A stretch of DNA of 64,000 nucleotides, from the NCBI GenBank assembly GCA_910591455.2, contig OU342809.1, positions 26,169,056-26,233,055 of the forward strand, read 5' to 3'. The position numbers were made by a program, and so were the translations under genes. The notes below the pieces were generated by a model. The model was given only the letters and a program-made list of their open reading frames with translations. It ran no database searches and had not been told where the DNA came from. The stretch is from Pholis gunnellus (lineage: Eukaryota; Chordata; Actinopteri; Perciformes; Pholidae). This document shows, piece after piece, positions 1-11,983 of this stretch (positions are counted from its first letter, which is position 1; the number at the start of each line of letters is the position of its first letter).

Positions 1-3000
1 TGAAGCCTCGAGTTCAGCTATTTTGCCGTCACCGTCGTGTGTTGCAGCCGCTGCTATGTTTTATTTTTCCCAACCAATGAAAGGAAGTTATCATATTTGG
101 AATGCGGAGGAGTGACGTAGAGACGTAGAGTTTTAAGACACTTCCGCATTGGCTTCACTCGGAAGAACCGGAGGTTGCCGCGGCGTTTCTAGAGATTGAT
201 CTAGGTGTGATCAGGGCCAAAGAATAAAATAATAACACCCATCAGTCACCCAAAAGTTCTAAGAGTCACGGACACTTAATTTGTTACATTGTGGAGATGT
301 GGACATTTTGAGCAATATGGAGAACACTCAAGTTCAATGAAATAGCAGACAGTAAATATAGTTGACTACTATAGTGATTATGGTGAGTGAGTGATTTCAG
401 ACACAACCATGGACTGTGTTAGAGAAACTAATGGAACAAGACTTTGGCTACTTTACACACTGCACATGTGTTATAATCCTAAATGAAATAATAGGTATTA
501 CATTATACTGTATAGTATGTACATAATGTCAGGGTTTTTCCTGGCTTTAAATGAGGCGGAGGTGGTACCATCCTGATCATGTGCACACATGCACGTGTAC
601 TGTCCTAAACCGTGTATGGTCGACGTGCTAAATTGTGGCCTAGTTGTTACAGGGAAAGTCAGTGGTGTCTATAATGTGAATCCCTTGATTTTAAGTGTTA
701 ATCTGCAATAATTGTAGCGGTCCCAGTAATATATGTTCCCAAAGTGTACTGAAGTAGCATATCACTTGATACTGTATAAATTATGTTTGAGACTGAGAGT
801 ACGACCACAAATACTGATATACTAAATGTATTGTAACAATTTGATTCTACTGGCAAAATATCATATACTCAATGGTAGTCCTCCTGTTTTTTGAGCACTT
901 CAAAATAAAAATGAAGTTAAATAAATAAGTCATTAGATTTTAAGTAATCCATTTCTCACACAATTTTACAAGACACATTTATAAGACAGGTCATGTTTTC
1001 GGATGGATTGTAATGTTTTGTAATGTAACTAATGTTCTACAGATGTCTGTTTGACCTTTTGTATTTGTTAAAGTGGGAATGAATTTAATGAAATTGGCTT
1101 TAAAAATAGATAAATAAACTACTGTAGGAGCGCCGGAATAAACAAGTACAGCAAACGTCACCATTTATTTCAACTCCCAAAATCATGACATCTTAAAAGA
1201 CTGACTTCCTCTCACCTTTAACCCCCAACCTAAAAGGGAACCCGTCACCCTTAACCTGAGCAGCATCAGTGCTATCCCTGTGAGCCCTATAACCTAATCA
1301 CTTAACCCTCCACCACCAGTCCTACAGTCCTTAAGTCCACTACACTACTTTATTTTCTTACATTTCTCCGGTGTAAGCGGACACACACTGGCGTTGTAGT
1401 CGCAGTAGAAGACGGCGTCCAGGCACACATATTCATAAACGCCATTTCCATTAACCATGTGCAAACCTTTAGCATCAAGATACGACACAAAAGGCTGCCA
1501 CTTCAAGCGGAAAAATATGACGAGTAGGAATGAGATCAGGTTGAATATTCAGTGTATTTACATTCTTTGCTAGTGGCCTAACGATGTAAATGTCAGTCCA
1601 TTTATCTGTTCATTTGTCCGTCCAACTCTACCGTATCTTGGCAACTACTTTTTCGATTGCTATGACATATTCATGGTTCCCAGAGGATAAACCCTAATGC
1701 CCTTCTGTCCTTTCCTAAGTAACCTTAGAAGGCCAAAATTGGCTGAGGACAAGAAACAGACGAATTGCAATGAAACTTACTGAGCATGTTCATGCTCCCC
1801 AGAGGGTCAAGTATCTTCATGTTAAATGTTCCTCTAGCGCCCTCCTTAACAAATCAGTCCAATCACGCTTTAGAGTGCTTTAATGCCAAACACTTTTAAT
1901 TTTAATGGCCCCATTTATCTCCTACGCAACCTTCAAGACAGACTAAGAAGAGACAAAACAGAGACTGTCCTCCCAAGAAGAATGGCAGCATCAGTCTTTT
2001 CAGACTCAGTAATTAGGACTGGAGAACAGAGTAAGGACAAGGCTACACTTTTCAATTCAAACTCAGCTGTGTCCTTGTGTGTTTACAGTGTGACTTGCCT
2101 GATTCGATGGTGATCTAATACATTTAGTGGTCAAAGAAGCGGCTGTAAAACAGTGGATAGACACCAAATAAAAGTCCCTTGTTATTTTCTATTATCTTCC
2201 TCCCTGCAGTATTAGGATACTTGTGTTATTCAAAATTTCCTATAACATTTTCACAATAAAAGTCCTCCGTTATTTTGTTGTTTAAAATGTTTTTATTTTG
2301 AATCAGCAAAGTCAGGAAATCTTGGGTATCAACAGGACTCAGACAGTCCCGGTTTTCCTCTTGTCTTCCCTTTGCTCTCCCGTGTGGGAGGAAGATGATG
2401 AGACCTATGTTTGACAAATTGTCTGGATTGAGCCCACATGTTTTCCACACCTAACTGAGATCCCAACTCAATGTGAGGGTTGCCACCTCGGCATGTGATC
2501 TGATCTTGGAGTGTCCAGATTTGACAGTTAACGCATCCTGGCATGATCGGATGACAAAATTTGCATTGTAAAGACAAGTGTAACTGCGGACTAAGTTTTA
2601 GCAAAGGAACCTAAACAAACATCAACCATAGCGTTCTAACATTGTTGAATAGATTTAGTTGTTCTGGAAGGCACAGCCAAATAAATGATGTCCTGCTGAT
2701 AGTGATGTTGGGGTCTGACAAAGACTTGGCTCTGACTATGTGCTCTTCAACAAAGGGATCTGAGCTGGGCCTGCAGACAGGTCTGCAGCCTGATCTCAGT
2801 CTGAAGATAACAGCAAGCTCCAAGGAATGTTTCACATGGCCTTAAATGCGAAATCAATAAAACAACACTGCGATCCCATTGGACAAACAGCCACGGACAC
2901 CCCTGGACCCCCTGTGGTGCAGCCCTGCTGGCCCTGAAACAACAAAACTCTCTGTACCATCCAGCTCTTGGCCATTCCACGCGATTCAATTCGCTTGCAA

Positions 3001-5595
3001 GGAGGCACAGAAACTTTGTTGCTCTCCTCTCTGACTCACGTCGGGCAAGGAAGCATGAAACACAGCTCTGCTGCTTTTAAGAGAACCTAGGCCAGTCTTT
3101 AATTCACTAGCTAGGACCCTGCCTCGGCCGAAGGCGAACCTTCAACGATTAATTGGAGCGTTTGGGGAAGGCTTAGTTGAGGATCCACTGCGGCTCCCGG
3201 GTCTTGCAGATCCCCCAGTCTCCATGTGGGACGGAAGGATAATGATTATGAAAAATGATAACCATAAGTAAAATGGTTTAACAAGAGGGAGGGAGGGTGG
3301 GATACGGAAAGCGCGAACAAGCCGAGGCTTAGAGTGGGTAGATATTTATAGGAGTGTGGCCGGAAGTGGGGGAGTGGTTGAGGCGTGGTCCTGCTCCTGA
3401 AATTCAGCTAAAATGATCTCCAATCGAGGGAAATGTTTTGTTTTTGCACCTGAGGCAGAGAACGGATAACACTCCGTTCTCCTCCCATTAACGTGGACTT
3501 CAGTCAGGAACACTCTCGTTATAGATTTTAACCATTTATTGCAACAAATGGAATACAGTTAAACTTGGCGATAATGGCTCCGCTCTTTGAATGCTCCCCG
3601 GATTAGACAGCAGCTACTGAGCTAAGACCGGGAGCACCGAGCAATAACCCCCCTGGGTTTACAGGACAGAGGTACATTTTTAAAATATATTTCAACCATT
3701 TGCCAGAAGATGAACTAACAAAGAGGTGGAGGCTGGGGTGGAGGAGGCGAAGCTTCACCAGCAGTGCGGTCTGTAACAGCATAGATGTAGAATGAATCAG
3801 TGAGGAGGAAGCCATATTTAAATAAACCTCCTTGAGTGAGAGTGGGCTGTGATTGGTGTGTGGCCGATTGGACGCTATGATTCAATCGGCTGGCTGTCGG
3901 CTGGTTACAGCTGAGGCATATAACTTCCATGTCCTGCATGAACTTACGCTAGCTTCATTTTATGCCGGTTAGAAGGAAGGAGAATACCCTTATTTTCCGA
4001 AGGGAACTCTCCGCCACAGAGAGAGTTATCGCGGCGCAGCCAGAGCTCACGATCCTGAGTTTAACCGGGGAACTCAGAAGGACCACATCGACCGCTAAGA
4101 ATTCATCTCACTGTAACAGGCATAATGAGTCTGGGCAGATTTAGGTCTAGTGCATTTATTTGCTTTGTTTTTAGCTTAAGTTACTGTGTTTTGTTATAAC
4201 GTGATGATGTGTATGCTCAATAAACGCAGAGACTAACGACCGAGATCGTTAATGTAGAAATTACTGTCTATTTCATACTGCTACAATCGTGAGTGAGATA
4301 GTTCAGTCACCGCTAGTGGGGTTGGTAGTTTGTTATTTTATCGTTTCAAAGATCAGAGCCGCGGTTGGGCAAGTCCAAGGTCGTCAGCCGGGTTTCTGTG
4401 ATGAGATAACAATCTTCGTATTTCACCGCGGTGGTGAAGATCTGTTTTGTTTTCTTTGCTTTCTCTCTTCTTCTACTAACACACACATATAGCGTTAAGC
4501 TACATGTATATCCGGGTTTAGCTAACTACTTCAGACACGTGGAGACAACACAATGTCTCTTGCCATTTGAGTCTTGCGCCATTTTGTGGTCTTGCGAGAC
4601 ATGGTCACGTGCGAAACTTTGGTTCTTGGTCCCTGGTGCCCCGTTATTGTTAATAATTGTTAATAATCTTACTGACATTAATAATTCTATTGATGTCAAT
4701 AATTTAGTTTTTCATATTTGCTGATAACTCAAACACGCTCCTTTTCTTTCCCAACAGTGGCATCAGATCAGAAAACACTTCTATGTGTAGTTATAGAGGG
4801 CATGGACTAACGAGTTTCAGTTTGTTCTCTAGTGTAGTACAGTATGTTATTGTACTGCATCAACCTAGATTCAGCTGGATATTGCGTCCGACGCTGCCAC
4901 ATAAGGGGTTAAAAACTCACTAATGTAGCTTCAAGATCTTAAACGGATTTATAGATTATTAATAAAATCTCATATCAGCTAAAATTCACTGTGAGTCAGT
5001 GGAGGTTAGCTCGAACTTGGGTTATATACTCCTCTCTGGTCCAGTTAACAGCTTCGCAGGTGCATTTCGTAACTGCAGGTGTGAAGAGTTTTGGACGAGG
5101 CGGGACTGTGATGAGTTTTTTTTATTTCACAGGTGAAAGAAACACGATTGAACAACCCTCTTCACTTGATTACAAGAGCTTTCTTCTGATGTGGACTTTA
5201 GACTTAATGCACTTTGCACTCACAGTCTAATGCAGACATGTTTGGGAGGTGATTAATCTCTGAGTGTTTCCTGGTTGGATTTATTTGCTCAGCAAATCTG
5301 GGGAAGAGGAGGAGTAGAGCTGCTGTATTGTCATCAGACAGTGTATATGTAGAATCCTGGAATTTAATCCGCAGCAGAGAGATGCTGGGTGTTTTCGGGG
5401 CTGGGGTGGGGGCTGAGCTACTGTGAACAATAGAATAAAGGACGGGGTCAGAAGAGGAGACAGAGATTGAGGGAGGGAGGGAGGACAGTGGGGTTATGGG
5501 AGTTTGTTGAGGAACTAAGCTGATTTGCATTCAGAGCATATGTCTTCTGTCTCCTATTCCATCGCACAGTCTACCCCCCTCTCCTTATCTGCCCC
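1..5595. other. non-coding stretch, probable znrf1 intron
   Basis: No exon with credible splice sites or a recognisable protein was found on either strand. The region is taken as znrf1 intron only because znrf1 exons on the + strand follow and its 5' exons are absent; that is inference. It holds decayed repeats. About 130-160 resembles the reverse complement of sequence near 43740. The stretch around 1620-1800, with the phrase catggttcccagaggat, resembles a motif near 6700. The block at 4140-4290 has an AATAAA and looks somewhat like an LTR end, but no partner LTR was found, so it is not called. Confidence 0.5.
4623..4744. repeat. dispersed repeat, inverted partner at 39509-39652
   Basis: This AT-rich block, rich in taataat phrases, matches the reverse complement of 39509-39652 closely over its length, including the phrase gtttgagttatcagc (in reverse complement). 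It encodes nothing. It is probably a fragment of an unidentified dispersed element, possibly an LTR piece, but neither copy shows both termini. Confidence 0.6.
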
Positions 5596-5660
5596 ATAGT
5601 CTATCTATCGATCTATCTATCTACCTATCTATCTACCTATCTATCTATCTATCTATCTAT
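5596..5660. repeat. (CTAT)n microsatellite
   Basis: Tetranucleotide CTAT/CTAC repeats run directly into the hAT-like terminus that begins at 5661. Confidence 0.9.
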
Positions 5661-5760
5661 TAGGGGTGTAACAATACACGTATTCGTATTGAACCGTTCG
5701 ATTTGAACCGAACAATACATTTGAATAATACTATTGCATTTGGAAAATACAGAAGCTTAA
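5661..5760 (+). mobile_element. hAT-like terminal fragment
   Basis: The sequence starts taggggtgtaacaatac, resembling the TAGGGGTG terminus of the complete hAT at 7323. It is followed by a sub-terminal block of inverted cggttc/gaaccg words. No matching right terminus or target duplication was found, so this is a truncated copy. Confidence 0.5.
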
Positions 5761-7322
5761 ATTGTGGGAAATATAATGCGCTCAACGAGGCAAATCACCC
5801 GACGTAACAGGCAACGAGCTGTCTGACACTCCCACCATGGAAGAACAACATTCTACTCCAGTGAGGCACGTATGTTCTGGGAGGAACGCTATGCTAAACT
5901 ACTGTAGCTTACCAGGAAAACCAACAGCAGCACACATGCTACAAACTCTCCCCGAAGCGTATAGTTAGCTGTTCCCTATTGATTCGAACAGGGCTAAAGG
6001 TATATTTATAGCCGCGGATATGAGACCCTACTCTGGAGTGGAAAACCAGGCTGTACGAACATGCTTAATGTATTGAGCCCCGTGACACTACTCATTCACA
6101 AGCCCATTTCGCCAGACCATAATTCCTGCTTTGTTAAAGAAAACAAAAGCCCAAACAGAGAATCAAATGTCCGGCACCCGCTGTTGCTTTGTCAACAGTT
6201 GGCTGGACGTCATGGACTACACAAAGCTACCTGACTGTACAACACAAATAAGCCGAAGTCAGTCAGTCCGTCCGTCTGTCTGTCTGTCCGTCCGTCCGTC
6301 CGTCCGTCCAGCCAGCCAGCCAGCCAGCCAGCCATATTCAAGCAGCATTTTTTTTGTAACTGCAGTTTCCTTTGCTCGAATAATGTCTTTGGACAGCATA
6401 TATTTCATTTGACAGACAGGAAAAATTGTCCACTATCATTCTGGCACATCCTCAAAGCTGGATGCATTTCTTCTAGAGCTGTCCTTAAATTCTGTTACTT
6501 CACTTGATTTTAGCATTTCAAGAGACTTTATACTGTGATTTATTTGCCAACTGTTGTTAGTGATAATTTTGCGGATACAGTTTTACATTCAAAGCGATAA
6601 TGGCAATAGCAATGCTGGTCTGTTGGTCCCACATAGTGGTCGAGGTTGAAATATCTCTAAAAACTATTGATGTATTTTCATTAAATTTGTGCAGACATTC
6701 ATGGTCCCCATAAGATGAATCCAGCATCATCAGGTCAAAACTTAAATTTGTCCAATTCCTGCATATTCAATATGATCATTTATCATCAATCAATGGTATC
6801 ATATTTTGATGAAATAATATATTGAGATATCGTGAGACAATTACATCGTCTAAACTGATAAAAACAAGCAAGTTTCTCAAAATTTCTCAGAAATCAGATT
6901 ATTTTTAAGTGTGTCAAGTATTTAATTCACACAAGATTATACAAAACCATGTGGATATTCCATATAGACTATTTATTCATTGGAATACCAGAAACATGCT
7001 ATATTGTGATATATTGGTATACATATATGAAATGACCTATATCCGGATAGAAGATTATGGCCATATCGCCTCGCCCTAGATCAGCAGTAAAACCACTTTG
7101 CGCTGGCAGTGCCCTTGTTTTCCAATTAGCAGAGCGGTGGCGCCCAACTAGGGAGAAGCACTACCCTTGGCGTGGCGTACAACTCAAAATTGTGCTCAAA
7201 GTTCAAATTATTTAAACTTTCACCTCGATTGCTGCTATACTTTTAAAGCTCATCTCATGAGCTAACAACTGTTTATGACACTTTCTGATGACGTATACCT
7301 GCGTCGCTTTGTGTATCTGCAT
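5761..7322. other. degraded repeat sequence
   Basis: No exon was recognised. It contains a (GTCC)n/(AGCC)n tetranucleotide tract at about 6262-6333. An AT-rich block at about 6770-7079 ends in ggccatatcgcctcgcccta, which resembles a hAT right end. That end has no partner start, and the sequence after it does not duplicate the flank of the 5661 terminus. Confidence 0.45.
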
Positions 7323-10146
7323 TAGGGGTGCAACGGATCACAAACCTCACGGTTCGGTTCGGATCACGGTTCTTGAGTCACGGTTCGGATCAGCAAGGGG
7401 AGGAGACAAATATAACTTTTCTATCCATTTATTAATTAAAGAACTTCAAGAACACTTAAAGCAAAGAACTTTGGACTATAGTCTTACATGAAAACAAAAA
7501 AAAACATTCAAGAATCCTCAATTCTGTTAAGTTTAAGTGCAACATGAGGTAAGTTGAGACCCTCGTCCTTTGATCAATATTGAAAAAAAGAAACAGCCAG
7601 TGAGCTAGCTTCCACTGTTTCAACTGAACTGAACTGCTCCGCAACAACGTGGGTCTATGTTTACTTCCTGTCAGGTTAAGTCATTCAAATACACTGCAAT
7701 AATGTTTACCATTACTGTGACATTATTTTCAAAAAGATGAGAATATCTACATTGTCTGGGGAGAGGGTCGACCTTTCTGTGGTGACTGGGATATTGCTAT
7801 TGGGCCTGTCTAGCTTCCACTCTACTGCTTCTGTCAGCACCTGCACCAGGTATGTGTCTGTGTGACTCTCACAGAGGGGGCGTGTCTACAACACCAGACT
7901 ATGAATCTACCACTCCGCCGTGATGAAGTGAACCGTCACAGTCAGCCGTTATCGTATGTTTTTCTCTTTAAACAATGCCTACATACCGTAACGCTTTTGT
8001 CCACCACCCTTATCATGTCATTATAAGTTACAGGGAAGACAAAATACTCCCAAATGTGCGACTTAAATGGCGTCGGGAGCTTCTGAAGCTCCTCTGTTCC
8101 TCTGCTCGCCGTGACTCACCATTAAATGCTTCACGCTCCGTTCACGTGAACACACTACTGCTTTATATCTCTTCACGAACACTCTGCATTGATATTCGGG
8201 GACTTGTTACTTGAAAAGGAACAGCAGCAGTACAACTTTATTACACACTATAATTGATAAAACTGTAAAAAAAAATTAAAATCTCAATTAAAGCTGCGAT
8301 CAGCGATGAACGGGCCCTCGCATCCTCCAGCACGTCAGGGGTGCCGGCGGGACACCGGCCTGCACGTCCGAAAACTCCGCGACTGTTGGACAGCACGTCC
8401 GCTCGTGAGACGTTTTTAATCCTGTGTGGACCGCCTGATGCTGGAAATTATGCTTTGCAAATAGTTAAGTACTTCTTGTCTACAGAAGAAGCGCTGTAGC
8501 TCTATTTCAAGTGTACACTACATAGTGTAAAAGTCATGTAATTCGGATGGTGTTTGTCAGAAAATGCAAATGATCTTTCGCCAGCAGGTGGCGCTGTGAG
8601 CATTTGTGAAAATTAGCTTGTAGACATCCTCAGGCTATGAGTGTTATCAAGCATGGGAAGTTTGGGACCGTTTGGAACAAGTCCAGCTGAGTTGCATCAG
8701 CTTTTTTCATGTGGAATCACGTAAAGTAGCCGCCCGCTACGGCTAAGCCATTCCGTCAAACGTAAAGCTTTTGATAACTTTTAATCACAACTGTCTTGAG
8801 ATTGTACTGACCAAATTTCAAGAGGATCAGACAAAGTCCCTAGGAGGATTTCGTTAAAGTATAGTGACTAGAAATAGGCCAAAAGTTATGGAAAAATGAC
8901 ACAAAAATCAAAATGGCCAACTTCCGGTACAGTTGAGAGCATGGTCCCAAGAGACTTATTTTTAAGTCTCTGTGTGATACATGTTCTGACCAAGTTTCAT
9001 ACATGTACGTCAAGCGTAGCCCCGGCGCTGCTCTTTTGAACTGGCTAGGAGGAGTAAATAAAAGTATAAAATATGGCATTTCCTTTTGCCAGTAGGTGGC
9101 GCTATAAGTTATTTAATTTTTTCAATTGAAGTATGCTCAAGCTTGAAGTACTAACATACATAATATGTTTTGTGCAGATTGGATAATGTACCTTGGAGTT
9201 ACATTATAACAACTTATTTTTTCATAAACAATGAGGCAAAATGGCCGCCACGCCACGTCAAGGTTCTTCCACGAAAACTCTAGTTTTTGGTAACTTTTAA
9301 TCACAAAGGTCTTAAGAGCATCCTGACAAAAGTTTAAGTTGATCGCATAAATTCTGTAGGAGGAGTTTGTTAAAGTACGAAGGCTAAAAAATGAAAAAAG
9401 TGACAAAAAGCACAACTTCGCGGGCTTACTGTAGCACCCCCTAGGGGTTGAATGCAAAAAAAGAGTATGTTACAGGATGTGATGTGCACATATGCTTAAA
9501 ATGTTGCGAATTTATGTGTATTGATGTACAAGCCAAGCCCCTAAACATTCATTGGTCCGTATCTTGTAAACGCTAAGAGATATCAAAGAGCTTTTGATAT
9601 TTTTGTGTGATCTACACCCAATAATGATCCACAGCAAATTTGGTAGCAATCGGACCCAGCATGTAGGAGGAGTTCGCAAAAATGTGTTTTTCACTAAATT
9701 CAAGATGGTGGAAAATCTAAGTGGGCGGAGCTTAGGGGCGGGAGAGGCTTTTTTTTTAAGATCTAGCGGATTTGGACATGTGTGTTGAATTTCAAGTAAA
9801 TCGGACATACTGGCCAAGGGGCGTCACCGGTCCAACTGGTAAGGGGCGCTAGAGAGACATTTTTTTTATACACAAATATGCAACCTATATCAGATGGCTA
9901 TATTCACCAGGCCTGACAAGTGTGCAAAGTTTGGTGAGTTTTCGAGTATGGCAAGTCCCCGAAATATGCGTCCGATTTACTATGTGTGTTCGAATTTCAA
10001 TAGGGCCTCGCTGGCCCGACGTTGTCGGTTGCTCGGGCCCTAATTAATCCGCGGTTAACAAGTGTGCCGAACCGTGAGGTGTGATCCGAACCGTGAGGTG
10101 TGATCCGAACCGATCACGGATCGATCCGTGATCCGTTACACCCCTA
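7323..10146. mobile_element. hAT element, TAGGGGTG termini, disrupted
   Basis: The left end reads taggggtgcaacggatc and the right end gatccgttacacccct plus a, giving inverted termini. Flanks at 7315-7322 (atctgcat) and 10147-10154 (atctgcac) agree at 7 of 8 bases, as expected for a hAT 8-bp target duplication. The sub-terminal region carries repeated cggttcgga/tccgaaccg words, typical of transposase binding arrays. No transposase reading frame survives. A TTAA-flanked repeat occupies 8288-10047, so the hAT itself is only about 1.07 kb and non-autonomous. The first roughly 200 bp recur inverted at 37079-37274. Confidence 0.8.
8288..10047. repeat. TTAA-flanked modular repeat inside the hAT
   Basis: The block is bounded by TTAA at 8288-8291 and 10044-10047. 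It begins agctgcgatcagcgatg and ends ttgctcgggccctaa, with GGGCCC near each end. Inside, diverged modules reuse the same phrases: aacttttaatcacaa (about 8775 and 9290), tctaggagga-like words (about 8840, 9045, 9355, 9665), and ggtggcgct (about 8587, 9095). No open reading frame is maintained. The TTAA flanks fit piggyBac- or Kolobok-type insertion, but clear terminal inverted repeats are not visible, so the class is undecided. Confidence 0.55.
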
Positions 10147-10154
10147 ATCTGCAC

Positions 10155-11753
10155 TAACTAACTTATATACAGTGAATTGTAAACGAAAAAATGAAAATCA
10201 GCATATTGTAAAAAGTCAGTCAGATTAATCACACAGGCCCATAGTTCCGAAGATCCTGTTTGGTTTTAAATGCATCCAAAACTTTAGAAATTATAATTTC
10301 CCAAAAGAAAACTTATTCATGGCTGCCTCAGTAAAGTAAACTACTGATAGGAGTAGATCAGAGAATATTGACACTCATCAGGTTTTACACCTATTTTATA
10401 GAAAGTATTTGAACATTTTCAGTTGCTGGTTTACATCCCTTTGTCAAAAGAAATCAATTACAAGGTGTCATAAACCTCAGCTCAAAAATCACAGACATCA
10501 AATCCTCAAAAAGCAGCAAATTATTATCAATGACCCCACACATGTCCTTTCAGGCGAATGGCATCAGAAATGTCATTTAGATTACCTGCATGTAGTTTAG
10601 TTTTATTCCAGAAGCCATGAGGCAACTTTTATGTTTTCTTAAATCTTTACACTCATATTTTGTTTTCATGTTGTTCTTATTTGTTTGAATGAATTGCTGT
10701 ATTTTTGTGTGGTTCGATGTTTCGCCTCTAACATAAGGAATAACACGTTTTGAATATAATTGAATACCCACCATGAGTGAACAGACGAGCAGTTGAAGCA
10801 GTCAAATTCACCTGGTCGTTTCAGCACCAAAAGTTGACAAGCAAAAAAGAAAGAAAACAAGCAGATAATTGGTGAGAATCTGCGACCAGTTTGGCTCTTA
10901 ATTGACTCACGTTGGATTAGAAGCTGAGCTTTCCAGCCAATCCCAAAGTGGAGCATCAGCCGGGCTGCAGGGTCTTTGTAGCTGTGCTCCACGGTGACAG
11001 ATGTGACATGAGGTGTTGTGAGATAACACGTCGTACTATACGATCTCATTATTTCAGGTTCAGACATCCATGGTTTTATGTTGTAAACAGTGCGTTTATT
11101 CAGTGTTTAATGACATCATATGCATAAAGTGCACGCTTTCTTGGTTTTGGTTCCTATGGCAACGATCTATTATTTACATCAGAATACAAATGATCAAAAA
11201 CCCTTCCTACTTTAGCATCAAAGTAGTTTGGGAATGTGGTCTAGGAATACATTTGTCAGAGGAAACATGGCAGCCTGGAACGCATACACATGTGTATGTG
11301 TGTTTTTATTTATATAACTTTTTAAAAATATTATATTTATCTTAATCCTTATTCATTATTTGCCATATTGCGTTATTTTGTTTTTCTTTCTTCCCAGCTC
11401 AGCCTTAACTACATCTGAAAGAATGTAAAATCTCTCCTATGAAAAAATACAAACACATTTGAGACATAAACCACCAAACCATCCGATACTCTAAGGGCAT
11501 GCCTTCATTACAATAAGTAGAAATAATAATATTCAGTGGTTAGTTTCGCATGATGGGCAATATTTTCTACAGTGGAAACAGATTCAAGGCTCCTAATTCA
11601 TCCTAAAACTCCTCCTTGTGCATTTTCATTGGTACAAGCAGAAACGAACCACTGTGTGTAATGCACCAACCGTACTGCTCTCTGCTGTGTTTGATATGCT
11701 GTCAGAGTCTGAAATTGTCGCTTTCTTTGGTGCATACTGATATGTGCTCTGCT
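10155..11753. other. non-coding, probable znrf1 intron
   Basis: No exon, mobile-element terminus or RNA gene was recognised. The longest open frames are short, overlap each other on both strands and lack recognisable protein features. Confidence 0.5.
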
Positions 11754-11767
11754 GTGTGTGTGTGTGC

Positions 11768-11840
<73 letters not shown>
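11754..11840. repeat. (GT)n microsatellite at a 3' splice site
   Basis: About 87 bases of GT repeat, with one gcgcg interruption near 11767, end 13 bases before the first base of the znrf1 exon. Only actgccactttag separates it from the exon, so most of the usual polypyrimidine tract is replaced by GT repeat. Confidence 0.95.
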
Positions 11841-11841
<1 letters not shown>

Positions 11842-11853
11842 CTGCCACTTTAG

Positions 11854-11959
11854 ATGATGTGCTGGCGAGGGATGCTGGTGAGTGTGTGATCTGTCTAGAG
11901 GAACTGCAGCAAGGGGACACCATAGCCAGACTGCCGTGCCTCTGCATCTACCACAAAAG
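11854..11959 (+). CDS. znrf1: znrf1 exon encoding the first half of the RING finger
   Basis: ZNRF1 is a membrane-associated RING E3 ubiquitin ligase. This 106-base exon is bounded by a consensus acceptor (ccactttag) and donor (AAAAG|gtgaca). It encodes DDVLARDAGECVICLEEL and then the LPCLCIYHK block. It supplies the CxxC pair, the next cysteine pair and the histidine of the RING. It starts two bases into an Asp codon and ends after two bases of a Ser codon, and the exon at 14250 completes that codon. DDVL, DAGECVIC and the Ser after the HK match ZNRF1 better than its paralogue ZNRF2, although QQ in the EELQQGD segment is ZNRF2-like. Upstream exons for the myristoylated N terminus and zinc finger are not in the window. 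Confidence 0.92.
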
Positions 11960-11962
11960 GTG

Positions 11963-11983
11963 ACACACACACACACACACACA
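11963..11983. repeat. (AC)n tract at the 5' splice site
   Basis: About 21 bases of AC repeat start three bases into the intron, immediately after the GT donor of the znrf1 exon. It is complementary to the GT tract on the other side of that exon. Confidence 0.9.

Noticed and set aside
6262..6333. Possible CRISPR-like or coding repeat (serine/valine/proline-rich frame)
   Set aside because: It is a simple GTCC/AGCC tetranucleotide tract without spacers.
5661..7079. A single hAT from taggggtg to tcgcccta
   Set aside because: The two termini are unrelated in sequence and the flanks (ctatctat and gatcagca) do not match.
11626..11982. Frames of 80-118 codons on both strands through the GT repeat
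   Set aside because: They are translations of the dinucleotide repeat (VCVC / THTH). Only the 11854-11959 exon part is real.
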